A stretch of 64,000 nucleotides of DNA from Rhynochetos jubatus (lineage: Eukaryota; Chordata; Aves; Eurypygiformes; Rhynochetidae). Within the stretch, counting starts at the first letter, position 1; each line of letters starts with the position of its first letter. The stretch spans positions 3,440,501 to 3,504,500 of the forward strand of contig CM050662.1 of NCBI GenBank assembly GCA_027574665.1, written 5' to 3'. Positions 1 to 12,115 of this stretch are shown here, piece after piece. The notes beneath the pieces were generated by a model. It worked only from the letters and a program-made list of their open reading frames with translations, was not told the DNA's origin and did no database searches. The translations under genes and the position numbers were made by a program.

Positions 1-2450
1 ATTAATCAATTCCAGAAGCAGTAACTTTCTCAGATTGCTGACGATGTGTGCACATACAACTGCGTGCAGCTGTGGCTGAATGCGTGTGTACAAACACAGG
101 CCAGGAAATTGGCACAACTCTGACAATAAATTGTGCAGAGAACAATGAGAAAGGGAAAAAAATCCTGACTTTGATGTGCAGGCATACACGCTATCTTCCA
201 TCTCCAGCACAGAGCGCACCCTGGAGTGGCCCTCGCCAGCCTGCTCCATGCTCCGCACAGATGGGGGTGGATATTGCAAATGCGGAGAAAATTGATTGCA
301 CTGGAAATGCATGTAAGGTGCATGTTGGGGAGAAAATTGGGGGGACTTGCTCTCGTATCAGGAACTCTTTGATTCATTGGCATGCCTGAGTAAAATTCTG
401 GGTGCCACTGCCAATGTAGGCTGAAAATTTGGCTTAAGCAGATGCAAAGAAAATAGTGAAGTGTCCCAATTCCTTCTGGCAGAGCAAGGAAACTCATTTA
501 GGAATGAGAACTGGAATGCTAGCTGCTAGTTCATGGTTAACCCATTAGGGCGTGGAAACCACTGCCATAGGAACTACCTGGGGAAGATCTGATCCAGAAA
601 GGCAGGCCAAAGGGCTACCAAGGTTGCAAAATTCAGCTCACAGCAGACAATGTCAGCTCATTTCTTTCCTGGATGAATGATGGTTTATCATAAGAGAAAT
701 TTAGTTTCTTAATCTGACTTCTCTTAGGAGAAGGCAGTTTGAGAGCTCACTGCTTCAGTGCTACAATGACGCTACCAATTTCCAGCTGGGATTTCACAGT
801 CCCTTCACCCCAGTTTGCTGCCATATCAATATTCTCCTTAAATGGCACTGAGGTTTATTTTCCTTATGTTACAAACAGCAGTTGAATTCCTGCTTAGCCG
901 CTCTGAAATATTGCTGTGAAAATCAAGGATATGAGCTGACTTATCAGGAGAGAAAAATGCCAGAAGGACTAATGCCAGGCTCAGGAGCTGCACAGCCACT
1001 GAAAAGCAGCATTTCTCCTACAAGGCAGAATCCTGGGGCAGTGGCAGACCTTGGGAGACTCTGGACATTACCAGCAAAGCACAACTTCCAGACAAGCATC
1101 TTCCAAGATCAATCTGAAGGTTTTTCCAGCCCTGGATAACGTGTCCACTCTTGGGAATTGGATCTGCAGAGATGCCAGGTCCTCCATGATGCTGCATTCT
1201 GCATTGCACCCAAGCTGTATCCGTGGGGCTTTGCTTTTTGCAACCTGCACACTCAGTTCCTTTGCTCTGTGGACAGTTTATATTGCCTTGTGCAACAGAA
1301 AGGTGGGAAAGCCCAGGCAGTGTTTACACTAAACCCCACTTTTCGGGGCGCACACCCACCAGGAATGCTTTCAGTTCCTCTCAGCAGCAGGTCTTGTTCT
1401 TGTTTTAACTGGAGGAGGTCACAGCAGAAAATTTTACAGGAGGCTTATGTGCTTGTATGTGCAGGCACATAATGCAACAGAGATTTAAGAAAAACTGTAT
1501 CCCACAGAGCAGGAGCACTATACATTATTCATCATCAAGGTAACACTAACAAGATGAGAACATTTAGTTGTTAAATGTTGGAAAATAGGGGAAAAAAGGC
1601 CATTGTCTTGTAAAAAACTTGGTAACCATGTCCTACAAACCCTTTTTACACTCAGCTCAAGTTGGCACACTGTTGCATGTCCCTATTAAGATGAAGCCAG
1701 AGCAGGATTTTAGAGAGGGTCTTTAGTGAGGATGGCTCCCCTGGCTATCCCCATGGGAAGAACTGGCTCATGCTCCCCAGGCAGGATGCACGAGTACTGG
1801 GGAAGCCTCCAGTCTGTGGTTAGGGGGAAACAAGGTGAGATTCATACATCCTGAGAACACAGCCCTGTCAGAAGGGGATCCCTCCCAGTCCAAAGGAGGT
1901 GGGGGCAGTGACCTCCAACAGCAGGAGACCTAGATATTCCTTTTTTGGCCACTCAAAGGCAGCCCCTGTGCCTAACACTCTAACCATTGCCTCCATGCCT
2001 CTGCTTCCCTGTTGTATGACTACAGACAAAGACTGAAGCTTCTTGTGACTGTTTCCTAACTCATCTAAGTTGCAGCATATCACTGATTCACTTGCTGGAA
2101 TCAAACCAGAAGTCACTTTTGAGACAGTTGTCAGGTTTCTGTTTTGCTTCTTCTGAACCCAGGGTTTCCAGCTGGGGTGTCCCTAGGCCAGGGACCTCTG
2201 TGTCCATGGGGCCAGACTGGCATGACAGGCACAGCACTGCAGGGACATCTATCCCAGGACTGTCAAGGTCTATGGCAACACAACAGTCAACAAGACATAT
2301 GCCCTCAGGCAGACCTCAAATATTAAATTCCCCAGTGTAGCGGAGTTCCCAGCTTTAATAATTATACAGTTCAGCAAAGGCCCTTGAAATCTTCTGATGG
2401 AAAGTGCATAATTTAAGTGCAAGGTACTTGTATTGTTGTTAGTGGTTAGT
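1..2450. other. Noncoding stretch, no gene recognised
   Basis: I see no exon, RNA gene or clear repeat here. Short open frames lie on both strands over 30-497 (155 codons minus, 113 codons plus), but they overlap antiparallel and show no domain, so they look like chance frames. The sequence is of mixed composition. A short triplication of TTAGTGG-like units sits near 2441-2456, just before the LINE remnant. Confidence 0.5.
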
Positions 2451-2454
2451 GGTT

Positions 2455-2760
2455 AGATCTGTGCCAGGTCTGCTCTCCTTTAACATCTTCATTTGATCTG
2501 AAAGAGGGAGGGTAAAGAGCATGTTAATTAAATTTGCAGAGGATATGAAATGGGAAGGTGCTGCAAATCCTGGTGAGGACAAAGAGCTAAAAGATAATGC
2601 ACTGGGAAAGAAGGGGTCAGGCATAGGAAGGAAATAGCCAAATGAAATTCATTCTGAACAAATGCAAAGTAATCCAGCTGGGGAAATATAATTTAACACC
2701 ATGGAGACTGGGAGAGAGATATTTGGAAAGCAGCAATACCGAGCGGCCTGAGGGACAGCA
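2455..2760 (+). mobile_element. Ancient CR1/L3-type LINE remnant (reverse transcriptase C-terminal part)
   Basis: The stretch keeps the order of a CR1/L3 LINE ORF2 around the reverse transcriptase active site. A GPVLFNIFINDL-like block (about 2457-2497) is followed by a frame reading KFAEDMKW near 2530-2553, where the family has KFADDTKL. Further on comes a copy of the MKFN..KCKV..LG motif (about 2641-2685), here readable as MKFILNKCKVIQLGKYN. The first aspartate of the FADD catalytic pair is a glutamate, and frameshifts separate the blocks, so the copy cannot be active. I base the family on remembered CR1/L3 consensus features; the exact subfamily and both edges are uncertain. The 3' edge fades after about 2760. 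The copy is strongly diverged and so probably old. Confidence 0.8.
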
Positions 2761-2764
2761 AATT

Positions 2765-4015
2765 ACATTGGGATTTGTGATACGTTATGGTGGGCTGCAG
2801 AACAGGAGGCTCTACACAGACAGCTTTCAGGCTTTTCTGACTAGGCAGAAAGGTAGGTTTTCCATTTTCCTGCCACTGCATGTTACACTAGCTCTGTGTG
2901 CTGAGTGTCTGGGGGCCAAAAGGTCCCATCATTTCCCTAAAACTAGGGATGTTCAAGTTCAAGGCAGCCCAGGACCAGTTTGGGGCCACAGCGGAGCATG
3001 GGATCTGTAAAAGCACCCAGGGTCCCTGATGTCCCCTCCCCCGCTGCACGGCCACCTCCTCAGCCCACACTTGGATCAAGTGGAGGAGCTGGGGGAACAT
3101 GAGGGACAAGCATCGGTTCCCTGTTGGGGGTATCTCTTGACACCTTATATGAGTAGATGGGCTAAGCGCTGGGCTCGTACCCAAACCTACTGAGCACAGC
3201 GCAGAAGGCAGCTCCGCAGCCATGTAACAGTGCCCTGGAAGCCCACATCGCCACTGTCTTTCACCCTGCAGCTGCAGCATCGACACCTCCAGCATCACCT
3301 GCCAGGGAAGGGTACTGCAAACACCTCCACGTCACCTGCCACCTCCCTCTCCACCAACTCCTACCCTGACACTGTGGCACCCATGTCACTGGCACAGCCT
3401 GCCCCATCATTGCAGTACCAACACCAAGCATCATCAGCTCTGGGTATATCCGAACTTATGGCCAGCTGCTCCCCAGGAATTGTCTGTGACGGCATTATGG
3501 CACTGCACTGTCCCCATGACAGCGTGGCCACCCCAAGGGCTGTCCCCTGTCCCTCTGGATCATCATCTGCACGAGCCATGCTCCACATCCTCTCGAAGGT
3601 GTGAGCATCACACGCCGAAGCAGACACTTCTCCCGCTTCCCATCGTCTCGTCAGGACTGCAGGACCCCGCTTGCTTCCATCATGCCCAGGCAGCCATGCA
3701 GGGCAGACAGCTCCATTTAAGACGCGCAGCAAGTTTCCAAGAAATCATGCTGTCTTCAAAGCAATGTTGGCATGAATATTTCAGTGCAGCTGCTTGGCCC
3801 CAGGTACCACACTGTGTCTCCAGGAACAGACATTACATGGGCATCCGTGTGCAGGGTCGCAAGTCCCGTGGCCGATGCCAGCACCAGGGGAGCTGTATGC
3901 TGTGATCCATGTGCTCCCTGACCCAGACTGTCCCCTCCCCAGCCCCCTACCACATCCCTGACCCTGGTGGGGTAACTCCACACATCAGGACCCAGGAGCT
4001 CCCCTCTCTCTACCC
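2765..4015. other. Noncoding stretch, C-rich and low-complexity-like in its second half
   Basis: No gene is recognised. From about 3190 to 3650 the plus strand is rich in CACC, CATCA and CTCC words, which opens several overlapping frames on both strands (124 and 141 codons plus, 123 and 136 codons minus) without any recognisable domain. This is what a biased composition produces. Scattered CpGs increase towards 4 kb. Confidence 0.45.
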
Positions 4016-4019
4016 ACAC

Positions 4020-4405
4020 CGAGCCCCAGGGAGATGCCCCGTTCCTGCCTTTGCTCCCCTGCACACCGCGGGCCTGGGGCACGCACGGCCTGTCACTCCT
4101 GGTCTGTAGATGAGTCCCCTTGCCAAAGCCGCAGCTTGGCAGCTCAACTACCCATCTCCATCCCCACCTCCTTCCCACAGCTCCCAGCTCCATTCATCAC
4201 CCTTCGCTTCATGCGCTCGTGTGTCCCCCCCTTCCCCGGCTCATCACGGCTCAGCTGCCCGTGGCCTGGGGGGCCCACGCTGCCTGCCAGCTCCTGCCCG
4301 TGTTAGAAGAGGCAGCTCGTGAGTGGATCCACACGTCTGCGGGGACGTGGGGCGTGGACGGAGGGGGCCAGGCGGCAGGACTTGGGGGTGGGAACAAATG
4401 CACCG
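4020..4405. promoter_or_regulatory. CpG-rich patch (small CpG-island-like segment)
   Basis: By eye I count about 23 CpG dinucleotides in roughly 385 bases, in sequence of clearly elevated GC. That is far denser than the flanks, where CpG is scarce as in most vertebrate DNA. Such patches often mark promoters, enhancers or unmethylated regulatory sites. No transcription start, exon or TATA element can be assigned. An alternative is a GC-rich stretch that simply escaped CpG decay. Confidence 0.4.
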
Positions 4406-4503
4406 TTGATTAGCCTCACTCTGCCTGTCCTAATTGCCTGGTCAGGCTGAAACAATTGTGTTAGAGGCTGCTCTGCCTAATTATTATTGTTCTTCTGAAA
4501 ATA
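4406..4503. promoter_or_regulatory. Candidate conserved noncoding block (TAAT/CAATTG-rich)
   Basis: An abrupt switch from the CpG-rich patch to AT-richer sequence contains TGATTAGCC, CTAATTGCC, AACAATTGTG and CTAATTATTATTG. These resemble homeodomain and SOX-type binding words. The texture is like that of deeply conserved vertebrate noncoding elements, but conservation cannot be seen from one sequence. Confidence 0.3.
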
Positions 4504-4504
4504 A

Positions 4505-4575
4505 TGGGGGAGGGAGGGGTGGGGGAAAGAGGGGAAGGGAAGAGGGAAGTGGAGGGAGGGAGGGAGCAGGAGGGC
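4505..4575 (+). repeat. G-rich purine tract (GGGA/GGGAGG type)
   Basis: About 70 bases are almost entirely purine on the plus strand, with many runs of three to five G separated by A or AA. It is a degenerate GGGA/GGAGG simple repeat. Tracts of this form can adopt G-quadruplex or triplex structures; no function follows from the sequence alone. Confidence 0.8.
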
Positions 4576-7500
4576 AGTGGAATGGGGAAGCAGCAGGACA
4601 CGAGGAAAGGGGATACAGCAGCTTGCAGACTAAGTGACTTGTTTAATGACTATGAGATCTGATGCTGGTAGGAAATAAACAGGTCTGAAATTGGTTAGCC
4701 CCCACCCCTCCTCCTCCCACCACTCCCCCCCGACTCCCGCTCACTTGCACTGTGTTTATTTCCAAGTGATCAGAGGGAGAATAAAAGCCCATCTAGTGTA
4801 ATAGAGGGAGAGGATTTAATCTGTGTGCCTGGGACTTCAGTAAACTGCAAACATCGATCCAAGCCGGTGGGGAAAGGGAAGAAATTTACAGACCAATAAA
4901 AGTATATTAAAAAACTTCCCCTGCCCTTTTGCCTGGGCAGGGGCAAACCTACAGGGCTGCTGGGGGCTGCAGCCAGGGAAAGAAGCACACACATGGGGCA
5001 TGTACAGGCCCAAGGGGCTGCTGGAGTCCCGGGGGGTTTTGGCTGCAGGGCCAGGGGACGGCAAGTAGCCCCGGGATCTCCCTGCGCTTGCCTGGGTGTG
5101 CCGCAGGGCCATGGGGCTGAGAAGCGGAGGGTCTGGCAGCCAGTCTGACACTTAAGGAATTAGCTCTGCATCATTTGGAGTTTTCTGCTCTACTAATTTT
5201 CGGCTGGCTCCTCATTTGCGTCTTTTTCTCCCCATGTTTTAAAGGGGCAGCATCCCGGATTCATGGGGCCTCCTGGGACCTGAGCAGCAGAGCTAGGCCC
5301 TGCTGCTTGCTGGCTCACATCCTCTGTTGGCAAAAAGTGGCAGCTTTTGCCCTCTTCTCCAGCAGCCTCTTCCCTTCCATGGACCTTGCATCGTGCTTCC
5401 TTCCCTTGCTGGCATTTGCACAGCACTGGGAGCCCCTGGCTGAGCAGCACCTCACTTTCTGCAGCATCCCCGCACCCAAAAGGATCTCTCTCAGGAAGGC
5501 TTCAGTTGCTGGGCTCAGCAAACAAATCCAGCCAGCTCTGTCTTTGCCCTTTGGTGTTTGCTTTTGACTAACATTTGAGGGCTCATCTGCGTTGGCCTGT
5601 CGGTTGATGAAAACGGAATTTTAGTCATCTGTTGACTGATGGTGCACTTTAGACTTTCATGGGGGGAGAAGGAGGGAATATTTGATCCGAGGTTTGTATT
5701 TGGCACACACGGCTTGCTGTGCCTGGGAGAGGGTGGGTTAATATGCTGTTCTGGCATGGGAGATGGGGAAAGCAAGGGTGCCTTTACACCTATTACTCAT
5801 CCTGATGTGGACAAGTGCCTTTATAATTTCATGGAGCAGTCTGTCTGCCTGGGACTGGGGGAGGAGGGGGGGGGCATGGGGGTGGTAGTCTCTGCTCCCA
5901 GGACATGGCTGGTGGGGTGGCATCCAGTCCACTCTGGTACCAGGTACAGCTGCTACAAGCACATCAATCCTGGCTTCGTCTCCCTGTGCTGGCTCCAGCT
6001 AAGTTAATTCTCGATGATGTGAAGGGACCATTCCCAGTTCTGCTGAAGATAGTGCCTCAGTCCATCGTGAGGACAGTGGCATGCTTGGGACAGAGCCTGG
6101 AGAGTGACAGGAACTTGCCTGACAGTGTGAAGAGGCTCCATGCAAGGCAGATAGACCCAGAGGCTGTCTGACCTTTAGAGAGGGCTAAAGGTGGCTTTCC
6201 ACCATGAGAGCATGCCGAGGACACAACGTTCCAATAAGCCCTATCATTTTTCTTCCCTTACCCAACAGAGCCCTGCACTGATCATCTCATTAACAGTTAC
6301 CAGCCAAGCTAACAAAGGAAATCAATGGAATTAAAAAAAAAAGGAAAAGGAATCCAAGTCAAAGCCTAGTTCTAGACACAGTTGTTATCCCGCATGAGGA
6401 GAAGTACCAGAAATTCCCCACAGTTCGCTCTGGGCTTTGCAGCACACTATTGATTTGGCTTTGATAGCCTCCAGCCACTTCTGCAATGGGCAGGCAGATA
6501 AATAATCCCAGCTCAGTCCATCTTCCTGGATGTCCCAGGCTCCTCAGAACTGCAGTCTGGGGACCCTGACCATTGCCAAAAAAAACATCGCCATCACTAA
6601 GTCTTTCTGCTAGCACACTCCTCTGGCTATGAGTATATGGTTGCACAGGGGGCTATCCGAACATCCCACACCTCAGCTGTGCTGGAAGGACCCCTTCAAC
6701 CCAGCCCCAAGCCCTGATGTCCAATTTAAAGCCAGACCTTCCTGCTGTGCATCCCCAAGCCTTGATACTAAGGTGCCCCTTTTTGGTTGAGCCCTGAGGG
6801 CAGCTGCCTGCTGATCCCCTCTCTCTTGCAGGAGGGCCTGTGGACTTGCATGGATGCTGTGTGCTCCTGTTCGAAATCTACCCCACCAGCCCATGTCCTG
6901 GGCATCACCTTCACCCTTCCCTCATGCCCATCACACATCTCTTCACCCCTAAAGGACCAACAACCCCTCCTGCCCCACCATTGGTGTCCCTGGACCTCCA
7001 ACCCACTCAGTCCTTGCCAGCTCCCTCAATACCCCCCTGCTCTGGCCTGGTAAAGCCTTCCCTGCACACAAACAGGGGACATGAGCCATTCCTGCTCCTA
7101 CATGGGCAAGATGAGCCCTTCCCCTCACACCCACATAGATCGCTACATTGCAGAAACACCTCTCTCCTCTCTCTCCCATGCACACACAATACCACCTTCC
7201 TGTCAGCATCCCTCCCACTCTAATGCCCATGAAGTTGCTTTGCAAAACCCCACAGCCCAGGGAACACAATTGGAACCACCATGAATGTTCCCAGCAAACT
7301 TCCCTTGGTGTGAAAACTGCCATTCCTGTGGTACTCTCCGTGCACAGATGTGTTGTCTTGTGGAGGCTGGGCTGTCTGCAGACTCCACTGCTCATCCCTC
7401 CATAGGGGAATATCACCAGGGAAAATATCTGCCCCATAGGAGAGGGAAACAAAATTCCCCCAAGGGGAGATACAGTGCTCCCCTTCAGTGGACAAAATGG

Positions 7501-8295
7501 TCTTTTATTAACCACTTAAGGCATGTTTCCAAGCCATTGTCCCTATCTGTCTGAATGCACTGGGCATGAAGCTCTCCATTCCTGCTGGAGCAGCAGGCAG
7601 CTGGCTCCAGGCTTCCCCACCACCTCTGTGTATGGGTCTGAGACTGGGGCATACAGCTGGCTCTGGATGGTGAGGCTGCTAGTCCTCTTCCCCTTCCCTG
7701 ACACCTGTTCTGTCAGTGCTATGTGGAGTGGGTCAGGGAATCAGCCTCTCTCTGCCGAGTTTGGAGACCCAAGAATGACCGAAGAGGTGCCTTCCCATGT
7801 CTCCTTGTCTGGTTATGGGTGTTGGTGGTATCTGGGTGGAGGGGGGGAAAATTCTCCCATCAGAGATGGCTGAGAAGGCAATGCTGTTTTGCATGTCATC
7901 ACCAATAACGCCTGGGGACACACCATGCCCTGCTCTATCCTCATGTTCCTCCTGAGACACAGCTTCCTGGGATCAAGATTTGCATCCCTGCCTGGGCACA
8001 GGTCCCTCTCAGTGTAGGTGAACACCCCAGGCTCTACTCTGACCCTCCAAACAAGTGAACGGAGGGCTTCACCCTGGAGCAGAGCCCAGCTGGACCTGTG
8101 ACATCTCTGGGGTGGCTGGTAGGGCCAGGGCTGGGGTGAAAGGGGAGAAGCACTGTGGGTGGGTGCACCTTGAGGGTGCAGCAGCTATGGGAGTATCAGG
8201 GAGCAAGGGAACAAGGGGGCCATCATCCCCAGCTGGAAGAATAGCTAGTTTTTGTAAGGAGACTAAATAATAAGAGATCTGGCCTTCAACAGCGA
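4576..8295. other. Noncoding stretch, no gene recognised
   Basis: No exon or RNA gene is recognised. Between about 4620 and 4860 there is AT-richer sequence with TTTAATGACTATG and TGTTTATTTCC words that could belong to the same candidate regulatory block as 4406-4503. Pyrimidine-rich sequence dominates 5170-5560 and 6880-7250 on the plus strand and opens several overlapping short frames (up to 188 codons, minus, 6949-7515) without any domain. A run of 10 A lies near 6333. Confidence 0.4.
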
Positions 8296-8298
8296 TGA

Positions 8299-8560
8299 CT
8301 AAAGAGGGATGCGATTAGAGTTTTATAAAGCCATGACTAGTGAAGGGAAAATGATTACTGAGTGATTATTCATGACTTCTCATTATGTACGAACAAAACA
8401 AAATTATCCCACAACTCGTTTAAGACAAACAAAAGGAAGTACCTTCTCCTACGATGGATTATCACATTGAGGAACTCATTGCCATTGGATGCATTCAGAA
8501 ACTCACAGGGAGCAACTCTGTCAACAGCTTTCAAACACGGTTCTCTGGAATAGCCCTCAA
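8299..8560 (+). mobile_element. Ancient CR1/L3-type LINE remnant (end of ORF2)
   Basis: The segment follows the last part of CR1/L3 ORF2. A DMIEVYKIMTG-like block (about 8305-8340) is followed by a diverged copy of the stretch corresponding to FTPSHNTRTRGH, then GTTTAAGACAAACAAAAGGA at 8419-8438, matching the RFKTNKRKYFF motif, and GAACTCATTGCCA at 8472-8484, matching the WNSLP motif. Spacing and order agree with the family, while base changes and small indels break the frame. The 3' edge fades into unrecognised sequence after about 8560. It is dead and old. It does not overlap in content with the 2.5-kb remnant, so the two could be pieces of different copies. Confidence 0.8.
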
Positions 8561-11500
8561 CATGGGAAACATGGGTCAGCTGGACTGAGATGGCCACGGG
8601 AGGTGTCACCCCAATTTCTTATATTCTTCCCTAGTCACCTACTCCTGGCTGCCTCCTGGCTGGAGAAACCTTTTCTCTGAGTCCACATGGCCATCCCTGT
8701 GCTCGCCGCTGTGATTATCTCTGCCTGCAGAGGTCACGAATCACGCAACAGAAAACAGAGTAGGACATGGCTATGAGCAAACACTCAAGATCGCAGAAGT
8801 GACAGTAATCAAGATGTTAAGTGACAAACGCCCGACTGTGCAACTCAGCAGCTTGTGTGCAGAGGGTCGGCATGGGTGGAAGCAGCTGCCTGGCAGAGAG
8901 CAGTGGGCTGACACAGCTACCTCGGGGAGTTGTGGCTGGAGGAGCCTCCAGCAGGTTATAAGGAAAGAGCTGCTGAGAGGGAGAAGGATGGGTGGACAGA
9001 AAGTGGTCCTCTTTCAGGTGCTTGCTGTGGTGGCACTCAAATTAACGAAGACCTGGGGCTAGGTAGCTGGAGCCGGTTGGGCAACCAGGCACCAAGAAGA
9101 TACAGATTTAAAGGAGGAGCAGAAGGGGTGCCCAGTCGTACAGTCTGGGTGGTCAAAGGTAAGTGACATAGAAGATGAAACATATTTAAAAGGATGGGGT
9201 TAAGAAGACAGCTAGAAGGGGACAGGGAGGAATCAGAGTAGGTGGAGGCAGAGGTGCTGTCATTAGCATCAGCAAAAGAGCTGGTAAAGTAGAAGCTGAA
9301 GACAAAGAGGGTCTCTTAACCCTGGGTCCCAGCCATGCATGCTAAGGAATATATGCAGTCTAGTTTCCAGGAATATGAGAATCACCTCAGCTTTGCAGGA
9401 AGCTGTAGAAACTGTTCTGCAGACTGAGGATGCAACTGCGAGTACGTCTTTGCAGTGTGAAAAATGAGGTATGTGTTTTGCAGAAAAGAAAGCAGAAACT
9501 TCATGTCCTTCTCCCACCCACAACACTTGTGTTGTGGCGGCATAATCGAGAGCTGGACTGACCCAAAAGGATGTGAAACTGGGTCAGAATATTGCTTTTT
9601 GTTTGAAGACAACCTTGAAGCATAGTGGTGCTTTGTGTCCTCCAAGGCAGAAGTGTCAAAGGGATCCCTGCAGTAAGTATTGATGGCTTTGGCAGCAACC
9701 TCCCCTCTTCTTTCTTGAGGGTTTAGTTAGGAGCTACAGACAACTGTACTGCTCTAGTTCCAGAAACACCAGAGCTGGGTCTTCGAATTTCTTCAGTTTC
9801 ATTTGAAGGTTTATCACATTTAAATCATTTTGCTTTCCAAGTATTAAAAAAAAAAATTAAAAATCCAATATTTTTGGCTTTATGAGTCACGCAGAAAATC
9901 TAGTGCTGACCAGCTTCATAAGTTCCTTTAGCCCAGGTGATTTTCCAAGGATTCAATCCAGCTTATTTCACTTAGGATTTGAAGAGACAGCTGGCCTTTA
10001 ACCCTGTGTTTCAAACCTTTGAACTAATTGATCTAGTGACTGATGCGAGTAAATCTTTCAACAAACTGGGTGCCCTAATTGATGCTCACCCTTCTGGGCT
10101 GCAAAGTGTCCATTGGAAGAGGCAAGTCCCTGACCTCTCAAAGACCATTTGGGACAGCTCAGCCCATTGGGGCTCACAAAGGTCACAAGATTGTTGGCAT
10201 TCCACTGGAGGGATCAAACACAAGGGTGGTAGGTCCAACAGGCCACAGCAAATGGTGAAATAAGTATCAACCATCTCTAAGAAATGAGTTCATAAAGGAA
10301 GAAACCGAGAATTTGTCCTGTAAGAGCTGAAATCGCAGAGATTTAGTTCACTTCAGAAAGTGATGGTTTAGTGAAGCGACATTACAGATATTTAGATGCT
10401 TTCATGAAGTGATAGGCTTCCCAGCTCATTTAACCACCCAGCTTCATGACCTGAGCAGTATCAGAAAAACTGCTCTGATAGGGTTACAAATTGAAATTTG
10501 TGTGTTGTGGGCTGGTTTTCCTAAACGCAGCTGTGATCACAGAGAGGTTAACCGATTAATTTGTAATGGGAAACCGGTGAGACAGTAGTACAGGATGGAG
10601 GTAGCTGTGGGAGCTGTGGATGCTGTGACTACTGACGGCAGTCTTATCTGACGTTATATCAGGAGCCTTGCCACCACACTGCAGTCCAGCAGGCGCTTCC
10701 TTAGATGTGCCTGGCTTTGCACATCTACTGAGGTACCAGAGAGGCTTTTGAGGGCTAAATCTCCAACAATATCAAGATTATGGAGTACACAAATGAGAAG
10801 GATGCTCCATACAATAATATGTAATAGGAAAAGGATATTGTAAAACAAATACACAGCATCTTCAGGTAAGTGGAGCATATTCAGCTGAGCAGAATTCCAG
10901 ACAATTAACCCACCATGGAGGTGGTGGCTGAGGTGGATCCGTTAGCAATTACACCTGAGGAGCCAGGCAAGACACCAGGTTTCAAGGACATGCAAGGACA
11001 AACATCCATGCTTCACCTTGCAGCAGACCAGCACACGGCAGTCCAGCTCTCAACAGTGCAGAAATCACTGAAACAATTAACAGGCCTTGTGCCTGGCAGC
11101 ACCCACTGGAGATTATAAACATCGCTCGACAGGAAGACTTCAGCAATCAATACCCAAACTAACCTAATTCATTTCTTATTTGAAAACAATCTTACTAGGT
11201 GATTGAAATAATCCAAATACTAACTAATAACAAAAGATTACTTTCATCTTGGGGTAGGCCTTTGTAGACTGGCACAGGAGCCGTGGGGCAGGGCATGGCA
11301 GCTCTGTCTGCAGAGGCTATGCAACAGCCCTAGGGAGCAAAAGGGATGCTACAGCCAACTAGCACAATCAGGGAATTTCAGGCACAGGAGAGAATCTGCC
11401 AGCCCAGCCTCTGGCCACCACACAGTGGCTAATAAACCTGCTCAGGTAAGGTGTACCCTCACCTAAACATAACACAATCAAAGACGTAACAGCTCTGAGG

Positions 11501-12090
11501 TTGGGTGCATCCCTGTTGCAGACCACTGCCTGCTTCAGGATCTGCATCCTTCCAAGGATGTTCTCTTGTCATTCAAAACCTGTCCAAGTCCTGCTGCTTA
11601 GCTTGCAAAATTTGACAACGGTAGTATGGATGCAAATAAATTTGGCAGGGTATATAGGCTGTAGTGTCCGCATGTGCTCGAAGGGAATTCATGTTTGAAC
11701 ACGGGTCCCACAGACGTAAGCCAGGGCCTGAGGAAGATTTCTAACACATTTCCCTGCAACACACTCTCAGTAAATAAGAGGAGGCGGCAGCACAGACCAA
11801 GCTCTTCTGAAACGACAGCGGCATGGCTGCATGAGCCCCCGCACCAGCTGCAGCGTGGAAAGAGCATCCTCAGCAGCATGCAGTGGGTGACAGAAGAGTT
11901 TGCCAAGACAACCGTTTAATTATCAGGTTAAATAATACAGGTGAAGTCCTCACTTCGCTCCATGAGGGAGAATCACCTGTGGCATGCAGGGTACCAGCAT
12001 TCCCAGCTACTCTGCCTTGGGATCTCCAAAGGTCGGATACAACATTCCAGGATGGACCAGCTAGGTTCTAGAAGTCTTGCAGCAGCCCCT
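8561..12090. other. Noncoding stretch, no gene recognised
   Basis: No gene is recognised. A 140-base exon-like segment at 9019-9158 is bounded by an acceptor-like TCTTTCAG and a strong donor-like GTAAGT, but nothing else supports splicing. A frame at 9979-10263 (94 codons) contains a LIDLVTDASKSFNKL stretch with a vague likeness to the LINE LDFSKAFD motif, too weak to call. Sequence from 10290 to 10900 and 11140 to 11250 is AT-rich and featureless to me. Confidence 0.4.
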
Positions 12091-12091
12091 T

Positions 12092-12115
12092 CCCCCCCCC
12101 CCCCCCCCCCCCCCC
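12092..12115 (+). repeat. Pure run of 24 C
   Basis: Twenty-four consecutive C follow a C-rich lead-in (AGCAGCCCCTT). Long pure C/G homopolymers are rare in vertebrate DNA, tend to mutate in length and are a known source of sequencing and assembly error. The true length is therefore uncertain. The opposite strand is a 24-G run able to form G-quadruplexes. Confidence 0.95.

Noticed and set aside
30..497. Antiparallel open frames of 155 (minus) and 113 (plus) codons
   Set aside because: They overlap each other, show no domain and have low-complexity Cys/His-rich composition; chance frames.
9979..10263. 94-codon frame with LIDLVTDASKSFNKL, loosely like the LINE LDFSKAFD motif
   Set aside because: Only one short stretch resembles the motif, and the flanks do not continue as reverse transcriptase.
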